DNA of 64,000 nucleotides, from contig OX439131.1 in NCBI GenBank assembly GCA_949318235.1, positions 8,805,311 through 8,869,310 of the forward strand, given 5' to 3'. Positions 1 to 10,352 of the stretch are shown piece after piece. The notes below the pieces were generated by a model, which saw nothing but the letters and a program-made list of their open reading frames with translations, did no database searches and was not told the DNA's origin. The translations under genes and the position numbers were made by a program. Each line of letters starts with the position of its first letter. Position 1 is the stretch's first letter. The stretch is from Ecdyonurus torrentis. Lineage: Eukaryota > Arthropoda > Insecta > Ephemeroptera > Heptageniidae.

Positions 1-448
1 ATTCAAGTGGGAGGGAAAAAAATTCAATGAAAAAACAAATACTTTGCACAATAAAAGAAACCATAATTTTGTGTGTTTAAAAAAAAAAAAAAAAAAAAAA
101 AACTGGGGGGGGGGGGGTGTTCTCTAAGGCCTCACGAGAAACTCTGTACCGAGAAAGAGGGCGTAACTCACTTGTTTATTATAGAAAACTCGTGAGCCAT
201 GCCTAATGAATTCAAAAATGAATTAAACTTTTGCATGCTCTACATTTGGTGCTCAAACCTTGCACGCAGCAACACTTCATGTAATTTTAGTTAATTATTC
301 GATCGAGATGGCATTTTACTTATTCAAATTTATTTGAAATTTTTTATTTATCGTAAGAAAGATCGCGATGTATCAACGCAAGTTTGGATTCATTACCTAT
401 TTTTGTCTGAAAATTTGTATTTTTTTTTTATTATTATTATTTTTTTTT

Positions 449-582
449 TTTCGCTCTAACGAAATTTCATTATAAAGAGTTTTCCCTCTGCTTTTACATG
501 TAAATTTTGGCGGGACCTGCCAAATTACTTTGCTCTAATGAAATTTCGCTATATCCGAGTTTGCTATATCAAGGTTTTACAG
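449..582. mobile_element. possible pogo/Tigger-like DNA transposon end
   Basis: Read on the minus strand from 582, the sequence begins CTGTAAAACCTTGATATAGC and continues with repeated 'tatagcgaaatttc'-type words; TA follows at 583-584. Ends of the type CAGTAAAACC-TCGATATAACG next to a TA target are common for pogo/Tigger elements and their MITEs in arthropods. The partner inverted end was not found, so this is a fragment or a chance match. The call is by resemblance only. Confidence 0.3.
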
Positions 583-650
583 TATATATTTATGGAACTT
601 CGCCTTAAATTTTTACTTTTGCCTGATTTAGGATTACTTTTGAGAGATAT

Positions 651-1022
651 TAAGAAAAGTAAACCACCATGGTTAGGAATAATTAATTTGAAAGAAAAGG
701 ATTGGAGAAAATCAGCAAGGGCCTTCCCATAGTGAAGAAAGACCTGTAGTTAGGTGAAAATATTGCTAGCAGAGTTTTACAAAATAAATCATTGGATAGC
801 TTTCGATACTACACGCCAAGAGAAACAGAGTGTGTGTTGCTTTTGTCAGTCCTTACAGATTAGGAGAAAAACTGATTAACAATTAATATGTTAGTTGTTA
901 TTTTTTTTTTTATCTCTGTACTAGCATGTAACTAACAATGTAAGCTATGGGACTCTCTTTACTATGGTAGGGCCCTTGCATGTTTTCTCCTATCCTAATT
1001 TCTTTCAAATTTATCATACTTT
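651..1022. mobile_element. foldback (long hairpin) element, copy C
   Basis: The left arm carries AAAGAAAAGG, GGAGAAAATC and AGCAAGGGCC (about 690-726). The right arm carries the inverse words GGGCCCTTGC and TTTTCTCCTATCC (about 970-1005). Both arms match the termini of the two elements at 3315-3655 and 3704-4075. The core is more diverged than in those two copies. It lies in the last intron of the DCUN1D1-like gene. No coding capacity is seen, so it is non-autonomous. Confidence 0.6.
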
Positions 1023-1076
1023 TGTGAATCAATTATATAATTATAATAATTTCTAAATGTTTATTCATTAATACAG

Positions 1077-1262
1077 GAGCACCATAAACGAAGCATCCCT
1101 AAGGACACTTGGTACCTTCTGCTCGATTTTGCTACCATGATCAATGATGATATGAGCAACTATGATGAGGAGGGGGCGTGGCCAGTCCTAATAGATGATT
1201 TTGTTGAGTGGGCTCGCGCTCAACTGCCACAGCGAGCACACAGTTTGGGTACACAAGTGTAG
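1077..1262 (+). CDS. DCN1-like protein (DCUN1D1 type), terminal exon
   Basis: This is the C-terminal 61 codons of a DCUN1D protein, ending in TAG at 1260-1262. The acceptor is ATACAG at 1071-1076 and the exon starts in phase 0 with [12 protein letters not shown]. The stretch [20 protein letters not shown] is the hallmark end of the potentiating-neddylation (PONY) domain. Family members bind the cullin WHB domain and the acetylated N-terminus of UBE2M, and speed NEDD8 transfer to cullins. The [11 protein letters not shown] form resembles the DCUN1D1/2 branch rather than DCUN1D4/5, which read differently here. The last residues ([16 protein letters not shown]) are not conserved with what I know of the vertebrate proteins. 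All upstream exons are missing from the window, so the gene is partial here only because of the window edge. The next genes are on the opposite strand, so this gene converges on the ASB-like pair. Confidence 0.9.
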   Translation, partial: EHHKRSIPKDTWYLLLDFATMINDDMSNYDEEGAWPVLIDDFVEWARAQLPQRAHSLGTQV

Positions 1263-2018
1263 TTCATACATCAGCCATGCTGGGAACACCTCTTCTTTGC
1301 TGCATATCAGCAGCCCATGTTCAATCCCACAACTCCAGATTTATGTTAATATACTCAATGCCCAGATTTTTTTTTTTTTTTAAATTTATATTCTTTTATT
1401 AACAGTGATTTAGAGGTGCTTCCCTTCCCCATAGTCACAGTGTGACTTAAATATGTGAAATGTACTTTGTATGAAAGAAATTTTTGAGTAGCCATTGTTA
1501 CTGGGGTGTCCTGCTCCTATTGTATATTTGTTAGTGCAGAGTAAATGAAAACTATTTCTCCGTATTTCTTTCCTGTTGGAGTTCTTATAGATTGGTTGTC
1601 TCATTTGGATTTTTCTTTGCTTCATTCATTATATTTGTTACTCACACATTCATTAGTATATGTGTGATATAAATTTAAACTCCTAACTGTATGTAATTTA
1701 ATCTTAATGGCAAAGTAAATTCTTTTATATTAAATATATCAAAACAAAACAGTATCTACTGCTATATTTAATATAAAACTGGCTTCACCATTTTATATTA
1801 TGATGTATAAACAAAAAATATTTAAGCACATTTCAATGTATTATTCATCACAAAATATACATGTACAGAAAGCAGTTCATGCATTTTCCTCCCTGTAGTT
1901 TTTAGAGAAGTGTGGAACTTTTTAAATGATTTATATGTATACAACTGAGAACCGTGTTCCTCGTGTAATGTTGGGAGAATTTAACAAGTAAGCACTGTTA
2001 GCATATCTGTCTATAAAC

Positions 2019-2051
<33 letters not shown>

Positions 2052-3300
2052 AGAGAAAAAAAATGGTCTGACTTATTTGTATTGGCCAATTAGAAGAGAT
2101 ATTTCGTATTTCTATAATCACTAACCAGATGCTATGCTATGCAGGTATTGATTAACTACTAACATTGCACTTGGAATACTCTTATCTACTCAGAATGTAT
2201 AAATAAATCAGAAAACTTAAAAATTGTCTGTCTTCCCAGTCATAAATTGTTTACTAATGATATTAAAAAAAATAAACAAAAAAAAAACAAAAAAAAAAAA
2301 ACACAAGAAGAGAATGCATGATACACTTTGCTTCAAACCCATCCATTTTTATATATTAATATATAATACCTTTGAATACATAAATAAAACACAAGTGAGG
2401 CACCCTATCTTTATGTAGAAGAAAAAAAAAATTGCTTAAATAACTACACAAATCAAGTGAATGTTAATATAATATGCTTTATATTGATATATATAAACAT
2501 AGAATCCTAATAACAAATTATAAGCTAAATGGGTTTATGTTTGTCTGCAATTATCCATGCTGCTATTTATTTTTGCAAGAAGAGAGCAAAATATAATTTA
2601 TTTGCAAAACAAAATTGATAATAATTTCTATGATTCCTATTTTGTTTAAATACTGATTTTTTTTTTTTTTTTTTTTACTATCAAATTTTGTTGAAAATGT
2701 AAAGGTTCTATATTGTAATTACATTTAGTAGGTATATGCAATATGAAACAAAATCTTTGATTCCTTTTCTTGACTTACGTCAAATGTTACTGAAAACTTG
2801 GTTTTGCAAATTTCTTAAAATCTTGTGTTAAGTTTTATGCTCTCTCACACACTCACACGTCAGTAAATTTATCATGGATATTTCAATGTGTTTTTATTAT
2901 AATTTTTGCTTTTATTCAATCAGGTTGTTTAATGTAAGTAAAACAATTTATAATAAAATATGATATTTTATTTTTACTGTGGGAACCTCTTAAAACTTTT
3001 CATATTAATCATAAAAAATACCTAAACAAAAATCAAAACAATACAAAATTTGCAAAAGTTAGTTAAGTAACAAAATAAAAATAAGTAAACAAACTGAAAA
3101 CTGAACAATACCATGAACAAAGTGTTGGTAGACAACTTTGTGTTTCCAGCTCAATTTAACCTTAATGAAGCAGCCATAACTAAGAATTTTGCCAAACACT
3201 GCAATTTGTACTGCAGCTTTTACTGAGCCTTAAAGGTTTTTGTTTTTCTGACTTTTAACCAGTTAGTTTTTATTTTTATTTTTTTTTTTTATTATTATTA
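1263..3300 (+). other. 3' UTR of the DCUN1D1-like gene, then intergenic
   Basis: No coding region is visible. AATAAA hexamers at 2202-2207 and at about 2384 are possible polyadenylation signals for the DCUN1D1-like transcript, so a 3' UTR of roughly 1 kb is possible. Long A or T runs lie near 2022-2049 and 2658-2677. The rest is AT-rich with nothing recognised. Confidence 0.4.
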
Positions 3301-3314
3301 TTCTTTTGGGAAAG

Positions 3315-3655
3315 ATAAATTGAAAGAAAAGGATAGGAGAAAACCAGCAAGGGCCTTACCATAGTGAAGAGAGTCCCATAGTTTGGTGAAAATCTTGCTA
3401 GCACAGATATAAAATAACTAACACATTGGAAATATTTCGGCAATCGACTCCAATAGAAACTATCTCTCTGAGTCTGTAAGGACTGATGAAGGCATAACTT
3501 GCTCCATATCTCTCTTGGAGTCGATGGCCGAAATATTTCCAATGTGTTAGTTATTTTATATCTGTGCTAGCAAGATTTTCACCAAACTATGGGACTCTCT
3601 TCACTATGGTAAGGCCCTTGCTGGTTTTCTCCTATCCTTTTCTTTCAATTTATCA
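3315..3655. mobile_element. foldback (long hairpin) element, copy A
   Basis: Two inverted arms of about 140 bp (3315-3454 and 3515-3655) flank a loop of about 60 bp. The arms run from ATAAATTGAAAG through GGAGAAAACCAGCAAGGGCC to GAAATATTTCGGC. The right end continues into CATACCTAACCGCGATGG, which the left end lacks, as if about 20 bp were lost on the left. No open frame of substance. The same terminal block occurs in copies B and C. Confidence 0.8.
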
Positions 3656-3703
3656 TACCTAACCGCGATGGTTTATTTTCCTTAATATACATATTCTTTT
3701 GGG

Positions 3704-4075
3704 AAAGGATAGAATAACCAGCAAGGGCCTTACCACAGTAGAAGTTCTATGGAGAGGTCGAAGTCTTGCATGGCACAGTGTTTTGTTATAAAAAAGTTCA
3801 TTTTATAACTGAGAGCTTTTGTCATATATTAATGACATTATCAATCAAAGAATAAAATTACTTGAGCACATCACTAAGCACTGAGTACAAGACAAGACAC
3901 TGCTTAGTGATGTGCTCAAGTAATTTTCTTTGATTGATAATGTCATTAATATATGACGAAAGCTCTCAGTTATAAAATGAACTTTTTTATAACAAAACAC
4001 TGTGCCATGCGAGACTTCGACCTCTCCATAGAACTTCTACTGTGGTAAGGCCCTTGCTGGTTATTCTATCCTTTT
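3704..4075. mobile_element. foldback (long hairpin) element, copy B
   Basis: Two inverted arms of about 175 bp (3704-3881 and 3901-4075) are separated by only about 20 bp. The outer 35-40 bp (GGATAGAATAACC, AGCAAGGGCCTTACCA) are related to copies A and C, but the inner part (CATTAATATATGAC, TTGAGCACATCACTAAGCA) is unrelated to them. The right end is again followed by TCCTAACCGCGATG. A transcript through it would fold into a nearly perfect long hairpin. Confidence 0.85.
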
Positions 4076-4469
4076 CTTTAATATTTATCCTAACCGCGAT
4101 GTTTTTTTCCTTAAATTGATTATTATTCTTTTGTCCAAGAAAACAAAAGCTCAGGAAGCTAAAGTAAAAATTTATGTGCCAGTACATTGAGAAAATTCTA
4201 ACACTTCCCCAAAAGAAAGCGTGTTGAATCAAGACAGGAACACAAAGTTGTCTGCTAGCTCTTTGTATCATTTTGCTCAATTTTTTTTTTTTTTTTTTTT
4301 TTTTTCTTTCTAAATTCACTTTTGCCAGTCTTCTATTTCTACTAGTGGGGCTCTGCCTGTCCTTAGTTTGGACCTTCTGCCATAAACTGAATGTACATCT
4401 ATCCACAAAAGGAATACTTTTGCAAGATAATATAGTAGTTAACATTTTTAGTAATAGAAAATTTTGTTA

Positions 4470-5360
4470 TTAGATTTCTGTAAAATTAAGTATGTCCATT
4501 ATTTGTGGAGGCAAAATAGTTTTGAGGTTTTGCACATTAAGAATATAATTTTTTCTTATAGCTCTGTAAATAGAGATCCTACTTAAGTTTTGTAAACTCA
4601 TTGGGTGAGATAGAAGACTTTTATATCCTTGATATAATTTGTAATCACTATTATTAACATAGGGTTCTAAGTGGGAAATATTGGTGCCAAATACATGAAA
4701 TATTTTTAATATTTCAATTTTACAGGGACTAGGTTGTTCACATGATCTAAACAATAAAAATGGGAGTGTATACTTCTTACTTTTAGAATTAATATGCATG
4801 ATGTCAGTTTTAGCACCATATAAGAGTAACAACTTGATAATTTGAGTATCTCCCTCACATGTAACAATAGAGATTGGTGTTAGTAGGCTTTGTGATTGCA
4901 AATGTGATTGATAACCTAAATTATCTTCAGTATTTGCTCCATGCTGAAGTAGTAGCTCAACCATCTCATACCATGTTAGTCTGCTAGCAATACATAAGTA
5001 ATTCTGTTTCGCTTGTACAAGATCACCAAATTGTTCAATGGGTTCATAGTTTACATTTGCACCATGCTTGAGTAGAATTTTAGCTAGTTCAACATTTTTA
5101 CTATAGATAGCAAGATGCAGTGATGTATTTCCTAACACATCCATAGCATCTACATTTGCTCCAGCCGATAGCAGAAATTGCACACATAATTCATGATTTT
5201 CACAGACTGCAACATGCAAGGGTATTTTAAAATTATTATATAAATGTATTAGTGTTGGATTTTCTTGAAGTTTTAACTTCATTTGGTTAATGTTATCCTC
5301 ACTGCCAGTGCAAGTTTCATCGTGCAGGGAAATTGAATGTGTTGACTTCACTCTACTCAT
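4470..5360 (-). CDS. ankyrin-repeat protein with degenerate SOCS box (ASB-like, distal copy)
   Basis: This 296-aa protein starts at ATG 5360, one base after a splice acceptor (TTTCCAG ending 5362), so at least one 5' exon lies upstream; I did not identify it. About four ankyrin repeats fill residues 45-215, with typical motifs such as TSLHLAIYSKNVELAKILLK and LLLQHGANTED. Residues 252-296 align with a SOCS box: SLQNLSRISI, then ILPPQIMDILNF. In ASB proteins this box recruits Elongin B/C and Cullin-5 to ubiquitinate targets held by the ankyrin repeats. Here the BC-box cysteine is Ser260 (codon AGT, one base from TGT), and the Cul5 box has lost its usual leading LP. The neighbour at 6918-8649 is a paralogue; both share an MK.KLQEN motif and an uninterrupted ankyrin-SOCS exon. 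It may be a receptor with altered ligase binding or an adaptor without ligase activity. Confidence 0.85.
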   Translation of the reverse strand: MSRVKSTHSISLHDETCTGSEDNINQMKLKLQENPTLIHLYNNFKIPLHVAVCENHELCVQFLLSAGANVDAMDVLGNTSLHLAIYSKNVELAKILLKHGANVNYEPIEQFGDLVQAKQNYLCIASRLTWYEMVELLLQHGANTEDNLGYQSHLQSQSLLTPISIVTCEGDTQIIKLLLLYGAKTDIMHINSKSKKYTLPFLLFRSCEQPSPCKIEILKIFHVFGTNISHLEPYVNNSDYKLYQGYKSLLSHPMSLQNLSRISIYRAIRKNYILNVQNLKTILPPQIMDILNFTEI

Positions 5361-6364
5361 CCTGGAAATAAAAAATGTTATTATTGGTATACGCTATTAA
5401 TTACACAATAATTAAATAGTAAAATTATTTTTATGGCTAATATGAAAGCAAAATTTGTATGCTGCTTAAAAATGCAATCAATTATTAAGTTATGAAATAC
5501 AGCAGTATGTATATACCCTCTGGTTTTGTAATTGTTGACTTTTATTGATGCAAGTGCAAAATGTTTATCTTGCGACAGTTTTAATATCTTTGTGTCTGAA
5601 ACATTCCTCTTTGGGGTGCTATAGTGTTGTTTAGGTTGTCATTTCTGCAAATTTTGGTTCTTGGTAAGCAACTCAACTGGTAAGCAAAACGTCAGCTGCA
5701 TCCAATAAGAAAACAAAACACAAAAATGTTCTGACAATCCTGGTTTTTGATTGGATACAAAATATCAGGCGCCATTTTTCAAAAAAATTCTCAATCAGAA
5801 CCACACGGAACCACAGTACCTATATACAGTAGGTTATCTCATATACTGAGAATGTCCGATCAAATGTGCGCCATAATTGCGACTGCGTGAAGACTGCAGA
5901 ACTAGAAACCGTCATTTGAAGTAACGTTACGCGTCTAGTTCTGCAGTCTTCACCCAGTTGCAATTGTAGCACACATTGATCCGACATTCTCAGTGAATGC
6001 AATAAAATTAATAGTAAATGTTCCTAAGAAATATAAAAATAATACTATTGCTAGCATTTCTTTTTAAATAATTTCATGGGGCTGAGCTGGCTGAGATCAA
6101 ATCAGACCATCTTTCAAAAATTTAATTTGGAAAACTTTAACTTTTTTTTATTATTATTATTTTAATGTGAGAGTTTTACAGTAAAAACTTTAACTTTTTA
6201 AAACCTATCAGGCGTGTATTTATGGAAATTCTATAAAGGTTAGGGTTCAAAAAATAATAACGCACGATATTGCTTAAAATAGATAAATTTTTACACAAAT
6301 TTATTTAAATAAAAATTCATTATTTTAAAAATAGAAAATATATTTAACTTTGTAGAATTGTACA
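5361..6364. other. intergenic stretch between the two ASB-like genes
   Basis: Holds the unresolved 5' end of the distal ASB-like gene. On the minus strand AAAATGGCGCC (5770-5780) and a CCAAT motif just downstream could belong to a promoter, and GTATAT after CCAGAGG near 5515 could be a weak 5' splice donor. A hairpin MITE lies at 5845-5994. The remainder is AT-rich. Confidence 0.35.
5845..5994. mobile_element. hairpin MITE (about 150 bp)
   Basis: Inverted arms of about 60 bp begin ACTGAGAATGTC and include GTGAAGACTGCAGAACTAGA on both sides, with a short loop around 5910-5930. Arms are about 85-90 percent alike by eye. No coding capacity. It lies upstream of the distal ASB-like gene. Confidence 0.75.
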
Positions 6365-6656
6365 TATCGATCTTGTTGCAAAAAAAAGGCCTATCTCGTT
6401 TTTTGTCAGTGGAAACAAAAGGCGTATCTCTTATTTTGTCAGTGGAAGCAAAAGGCCTATCTCGTATTTTATCAGTGGAAGCAAAAGGCCTATCTCGTTC
6501 CCGAACGTTATGTAGATGGCGCTCGAGATAGGCCTTTTGCTTCCACTGATAAAATACGAGATAGGCCTTTTGCTTCCACTGACAAAATAAGAGATAGGCC
6601 TTTTGCTTCCACTGACAAAAAACGAGATAGGCCTTTTTTTCGCAACAAGATCGATA
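6365..6656. repeat. 292-bp palindrome with tandem-repeat arms
   Basis: The two ends are TATCGATCTTGTTGC and its exact complement. Each arm contains four tandem copies of a roughly 38-bp unit centred on GTGGAAGCAAAAGGCCTATC. The arms face each other around an asymmetric centre of about 25 bp (CCCGAACGTTATGTAGATGG). The arms are nearly identical, with a few changes such as GGCGTATC for GGCCTATC, so the structure is young or is being homogenised. Any frame read through it is repeat-derived and not a gene. It lies 260 bp beyond the stop codon of the proximal ASB-like gene and could be in its 3' UTR. Confidence 0.9.
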
Positions 6657-6917
6657 TCTAAGAGGTTTCACACCATCACCCAATCATCAGACATATAAAC
6701 TTCAAATGTTGTTAAAATTATCAAAAAGCATAATATTATACTCGTAATATATTAATTAAAAATAAATCTGCAATAATAATAACTTGAGTGGTTTAATCAA
6801 AAGCCAATTTAAATACAATTTTTTAAAAATTGTTTCATGTACTGGAATTTAATGAACTCTTTGAGTTATGTTTATATCACTATGAACACCAAGTATTCAA
6901 AATATCTTGCATACATA

Positions 6918-8649
6918 TTAAAAACTAAATTCATCAAAATTTAGGAATCCTGTGACTTGAGGGGGCAAGTATGGAAGCTGCGGAAGTTTCTGAACATATC
7001 TATGACCAATGGCTTCCTTGATTGCTATTCTGCACAAACTTTGTAGTGTTAGGGGTTCCTGGGTCAGTTCATCAATCATTTCCACAACAGCCTTGACATA
7101 GTCTGGTGTTGCCTGGCCATTCCTCCCCATTGTAATGACATACTCTTTTGTTGTTACATTATGTCTGTTCTTTTGCTGTATGTCAACTCCAAACTGTTGT
7201 AGCATATCAAATGCCATTTTCTTTAGTTCTACTTGTTTAGTACAATATCGTACTAAAATGTGAGGTAAGGAATGTCTGTCAATCAGATCTGGTGATATAC
7301 GAATATTTACTTTACGAAGATCATACACTGCCCCATGCAGCAATAGTAATTTGGTAGCAGCCAAGTTGCAATGGAAAATGCTTACTGCTAATGGTGTGTG
7401 GAAGAAATAGTAGGTAGTAAACTCTATATTTTCTAAATCTTCTGTAACAGCTCCATAATTTAACAGCAATTCCAATTTGTTAAGTGAAGTTTGGCTAGAT
7501 GACACTATAATTAGATTAGAGGTACGATTAAAGCCAGGATCATTATCTCGAGGCACAAAATTTGGACTGGCTCCTTTTGATAGCAACAATTCCACAAGTT
7601 GTAGTCCATCTTGAAGTCCCAGTGCAACTTGCAATGCAGTTGTGCCAAAGTTATTCTTGCCGTTTATATTTGCCCCAGCCTCCAGCATGAAATCGATGCA
7701 TTTTAAATGCCTCATTTGGACTGCTTGCTGGAGAGGAGTATGATGGAATGGCTCTGCAGAACTGTTAAATTCTAAAGCACCAAAGTTCTCCTGAAGTTTT
7801 TGCTTCATTTCTTCAATATCAGCATCTTTGCCCTGGCAAATGAGGCTGTGCAGCATGACTTGCAAGTCCGAGTCTGAATCCGAGGCAGATAGACCCTCTG
7901 AAACAGCGCTGGTCATTTTTGAACTTGCTAGAAACAACACTTAGTTAACACACAATCATAATTATAAGGCTATGATGGTGTATAAAGGTAAAAATCAAAG
8001 GTATTCCCTTTGTGGATTAGCATTATATTGTTATTACGGTGACTATAACTTTTATAGGACTAATAGCTACACACTAACCTGAAGCACTTGATTGATATGG
8101 TACAGTAATTGTACTATTATTACTGTTATTATTGGTAAATAATTTACACTCATTTTAGGTCTTTGAAATTAATGCTGTTTGTAAACCCTGTTTTCTGCTC
8201 TTAAAATGATGATCATCACATCACTTATGGTTATTCAAATGTAAAATGCACATTTTTTGGTGCAAGAAAACAGGGTTTATGAACAACACTTTTGTGTCAC
8301 AAGACAGATAAATGTAAATTTATTATGTATTTGTAAACTAGTACAACTCTTTATAAATTTGTTGCACCCAGACGAGTAAATTGTACCTTACCCGCAGTCC
8401 TTATTGTATGTAACAAAATACGTAACAAACACGTACCAAAATACAGATCAAGTATTTTGAGACGGTTAACAATTTTATAATAATAATATTATGTATGTAT
8501 ACATTTATCTGATGATAAGATAGAATATTTTATTTACTCATTCAATATATACTACTTAATACTAAATTATTTACTTTAAGCTAAACAAACTACAAACTGA
8601 GCCATTATTTATTATTATTACCTTCGTCAAAACTTTCATCTGAATCCAT
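6918..8649 (-). CDS. ankyrin-repeat and SOCS-box protein (ASB-like, proximal copy)
   Basis: Two coding exons, 8649-8622 and 7927-6918, give 345 aa. The first encodes MDSDESFDE and ends at donor GTAATA in phase 1. The acceptor is TTTCTAG ending 7928, and the join yields Ala10 in frame. A shorter start at ATG 7916 is possible if the first exon is skipped. The acidic N-terminus is followed by about four ankyrin repeats (residues 70-235; e.g. HTPLQQAVQMRHLKCIDFML, LQLVELLLSKGASPNF). A full SOCS box occupies residues 300-345: BC box TLQSLCRIAI with Cys308, and Cul5-like LPQLPYLPP at 324-332. In ASB proteins the repeats hold the substrate and the box docks Elongin B/C and Cullin-5. The 5' UTR part of the first exon starts at 8678 after TTTACAG. 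It is tandem with its paralogue at 4470-5360. Target unknown. Confidence 0.9.
7928..8621 (-). other. intron of the proximal ASB-like gene
   Basis: A GT-AG intron of about 690 bp. It holds a small hairpin MITE at 8176-8285 and is otherwise AT-rich with nothing recognised. Confidence 0.8.
8176..8285. mobile_element. small hairpin MITE
   Basis: Inverted ends of about 23 bp, left TGTTTGTAAACCCTGTTTTC and right, on the other strand, TGTTCATAAACCCTGTTTTC, enclose about 65 bp. Non-coding, in the intron of the proximal ASB-like gene. Confidence 0.55.
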
Positions 8650-8686
8650 TTTTCAGCAGAGACTTTTGTGTGGAGACCCTGTAAAT

Positions 8687-9675
8687 ATAAACATGCTTGT
8701 ACATATACATACATTGATAGCAATAAACTGAAGTTTAATGTCAGATTATAGTGGTAATGATCATATGTATACATATGAAATACACTTATAATATGTATAT
8801 AAAAATTGTGTTATCAATAAAAACACTTGCTGTGTTCCAAAAGAGTATATGTATGTGTACGTTGTGCGTACAAATCATAATCATACAAATATCATAACCA
8901 TCATTCATATATACGGTTCATACCATACATACATACTATGCACGACGCCAAAAAAAGGATAAGTATTAGGATTGCATTTTAACTCATAAAATTCTTCTGT
9001 CACTACACTACATTCAAAGAATCGTTAACTGCATTATAATTAATCAGCAATTACCTTTTAAAATTAAAAAAAAAAAAAAAATTGCAGAATAAGCGAAGCC
9101 TTTTTTGTTTATTTACTTTTACAGCTGTTTTTCAATTTTTCAAGATGGCGTTTCCTTTTGGCGGCAAAAAGTTTCAAATTTTTTACATACTTCACTTCTC
9201 GACATACTTTTTGCCATCCTCGAGAATCGAGATTTCGATCACCAGCTAGATCTCCACTCCACAGCGCTATATTGAATGATTGACGCTATATAATATTACT
9301 GCTATGCTATATATAGCATAATACATTATATTACGAATTCTTAATTTTCGTGCATTTTGTCGTGTTGATGGATGGACGAGCTGAAATTTTTATGGTAGGG
9401 GAAACCGTAACCAGTGTAGTATAATTATTTGTTATATTATAATATGCCTTTAACTGCACACCACCGCCCGCATAGCTAAAATTGCAAAAATTTGGAAATT
9501 TGATACAAAAAAGCAAATTGAGACTCCCCTATATATATAATACCTTAATATAAAAAGTCACGTGTATATATGCAAAATAAAATAAATAATATAATTCGAC
9601 CTGAGTATTATAGTGTGGCTTATGCACGCGATGATAGGTGATAATGATAGATGCATTTATATAGACTTAGAATAT
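8687..9675. other. 5' flank of the proximal ASB-like gene
   Basis: Apart from the promoter candidate at 9111-9260 I see no gene. Short words related to GTATGTATAC and a 16-A run occur; the rest is AT-rich. Confidence 0.4.
9111..9260 (-). promoter_or_regulatory. candidate promoter / first exon of the proximal ASB-like gene
   Basis: A block of higher GC upstream of the gene. On the plus strand CAAGATGGCG (9141-9150) matches the core of the YY1 motif common near transcription starts, and TTTTGGCGGCAAAA (9156-9169) resembles an E2F site. On the minus strand AAAA-GTAAAT at 9117/9116 could be a donor ending an untranslated first exon. These are motif matches only. Confidence 0.35.
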
Positions 9676-9714
9676 TATATATATATAATATATATATATA
9701 TATATAATATATAT

Positions 9715-9780
<66 letters not shown>
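9676..9780. repeat. (AT)n microsatellite
   Basis: About 105 bp of alternating AT with two or three short interruptions. It abuts the left end of the hAT-like element, and AT repeats resume at that element's right end (12293-12332). Confidence 0.95.
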
Positions 9781-9784
<4 letters not shown>

Positions 9785-10352
9785 TGGCGTAGCCAGGGGG
9801 GGGGGGTTCACCCCCCCCTGTGGATTTGGAAAATATATATAAAAAATATAAATGTTTAACAAAAATTGTGTAACGAAAATCGTATTTTAGGAGAAAAAAT
9901 ATTTAAAAAAATTTCTCGCTTTGCCCGAATATGTTAAATTTTTAGTTTTTACTAATTTTACATTCTTATATTCACTGATATAGTACAGCGGTATAGACCT
10001 TAGTTATAGCTTTATAGCTTTAAAGCTATATATATAACTCCTTTATAACGAGCTACAACATTATGTAATGACTAAACATTGATATCTTCAATGATTCCTG
10101 CAATACAATAAAAATGTTGTATAATAGGAATATGTTGAACAGCAATGATTATGTTAATAATAAGTAATCTGTATTCTAAATGTAATGTTTAATATGTGCA
10201 TGCGTGTGTTATTTTTACTTTAGTTATTTTTACTTTGTAATCCATTGATTATTTGTACTGAGTGTACCGCCAATGTAGTGGGCGCAAGCCTGTTTTTGGG
10301 TGACAAATAAATAAATATATATATAAATAAATAATACAAAATAGTACTAACC

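Larger units (their letters stand above)
1..1076 (+). other. last intron of the DCUN1D1-like gene
   Basis: This stretch precedes the splice acceptor at 1075-1076. I find no preceding DCUN1D1 exon here, so the rest of the gene lies left of the window. It holds an A-run and G-run (79-117), a possible pogo-like transposon end near 449-582 and a foldback element at about 651-1022. The rest is AT-rich with no recognisable content. Confidence 0.6.

Noticed and set aside
3987..4445. 152-codon minus-strand frame next to the distal ASB gene
   Set aside because: Half of it is the arm of a foldback element and the rest crosses a poly-T tract giving a lysine run.
6365..6656. Evenly spaced repeats suggesting a CRISPR array
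   Set aside because: The units are contiguous without unique spacers and are inverted across the centre, in a eukaryotic genome.
6291..6683. 130-codon minus-strand frame with repeated QWKQKAYL and ASTDKIRD blocks
   Set aside because: It is a direct reading of the tandem-repeat palindrome; the two peptide motifs are the two strands of the same 38-bp unit.
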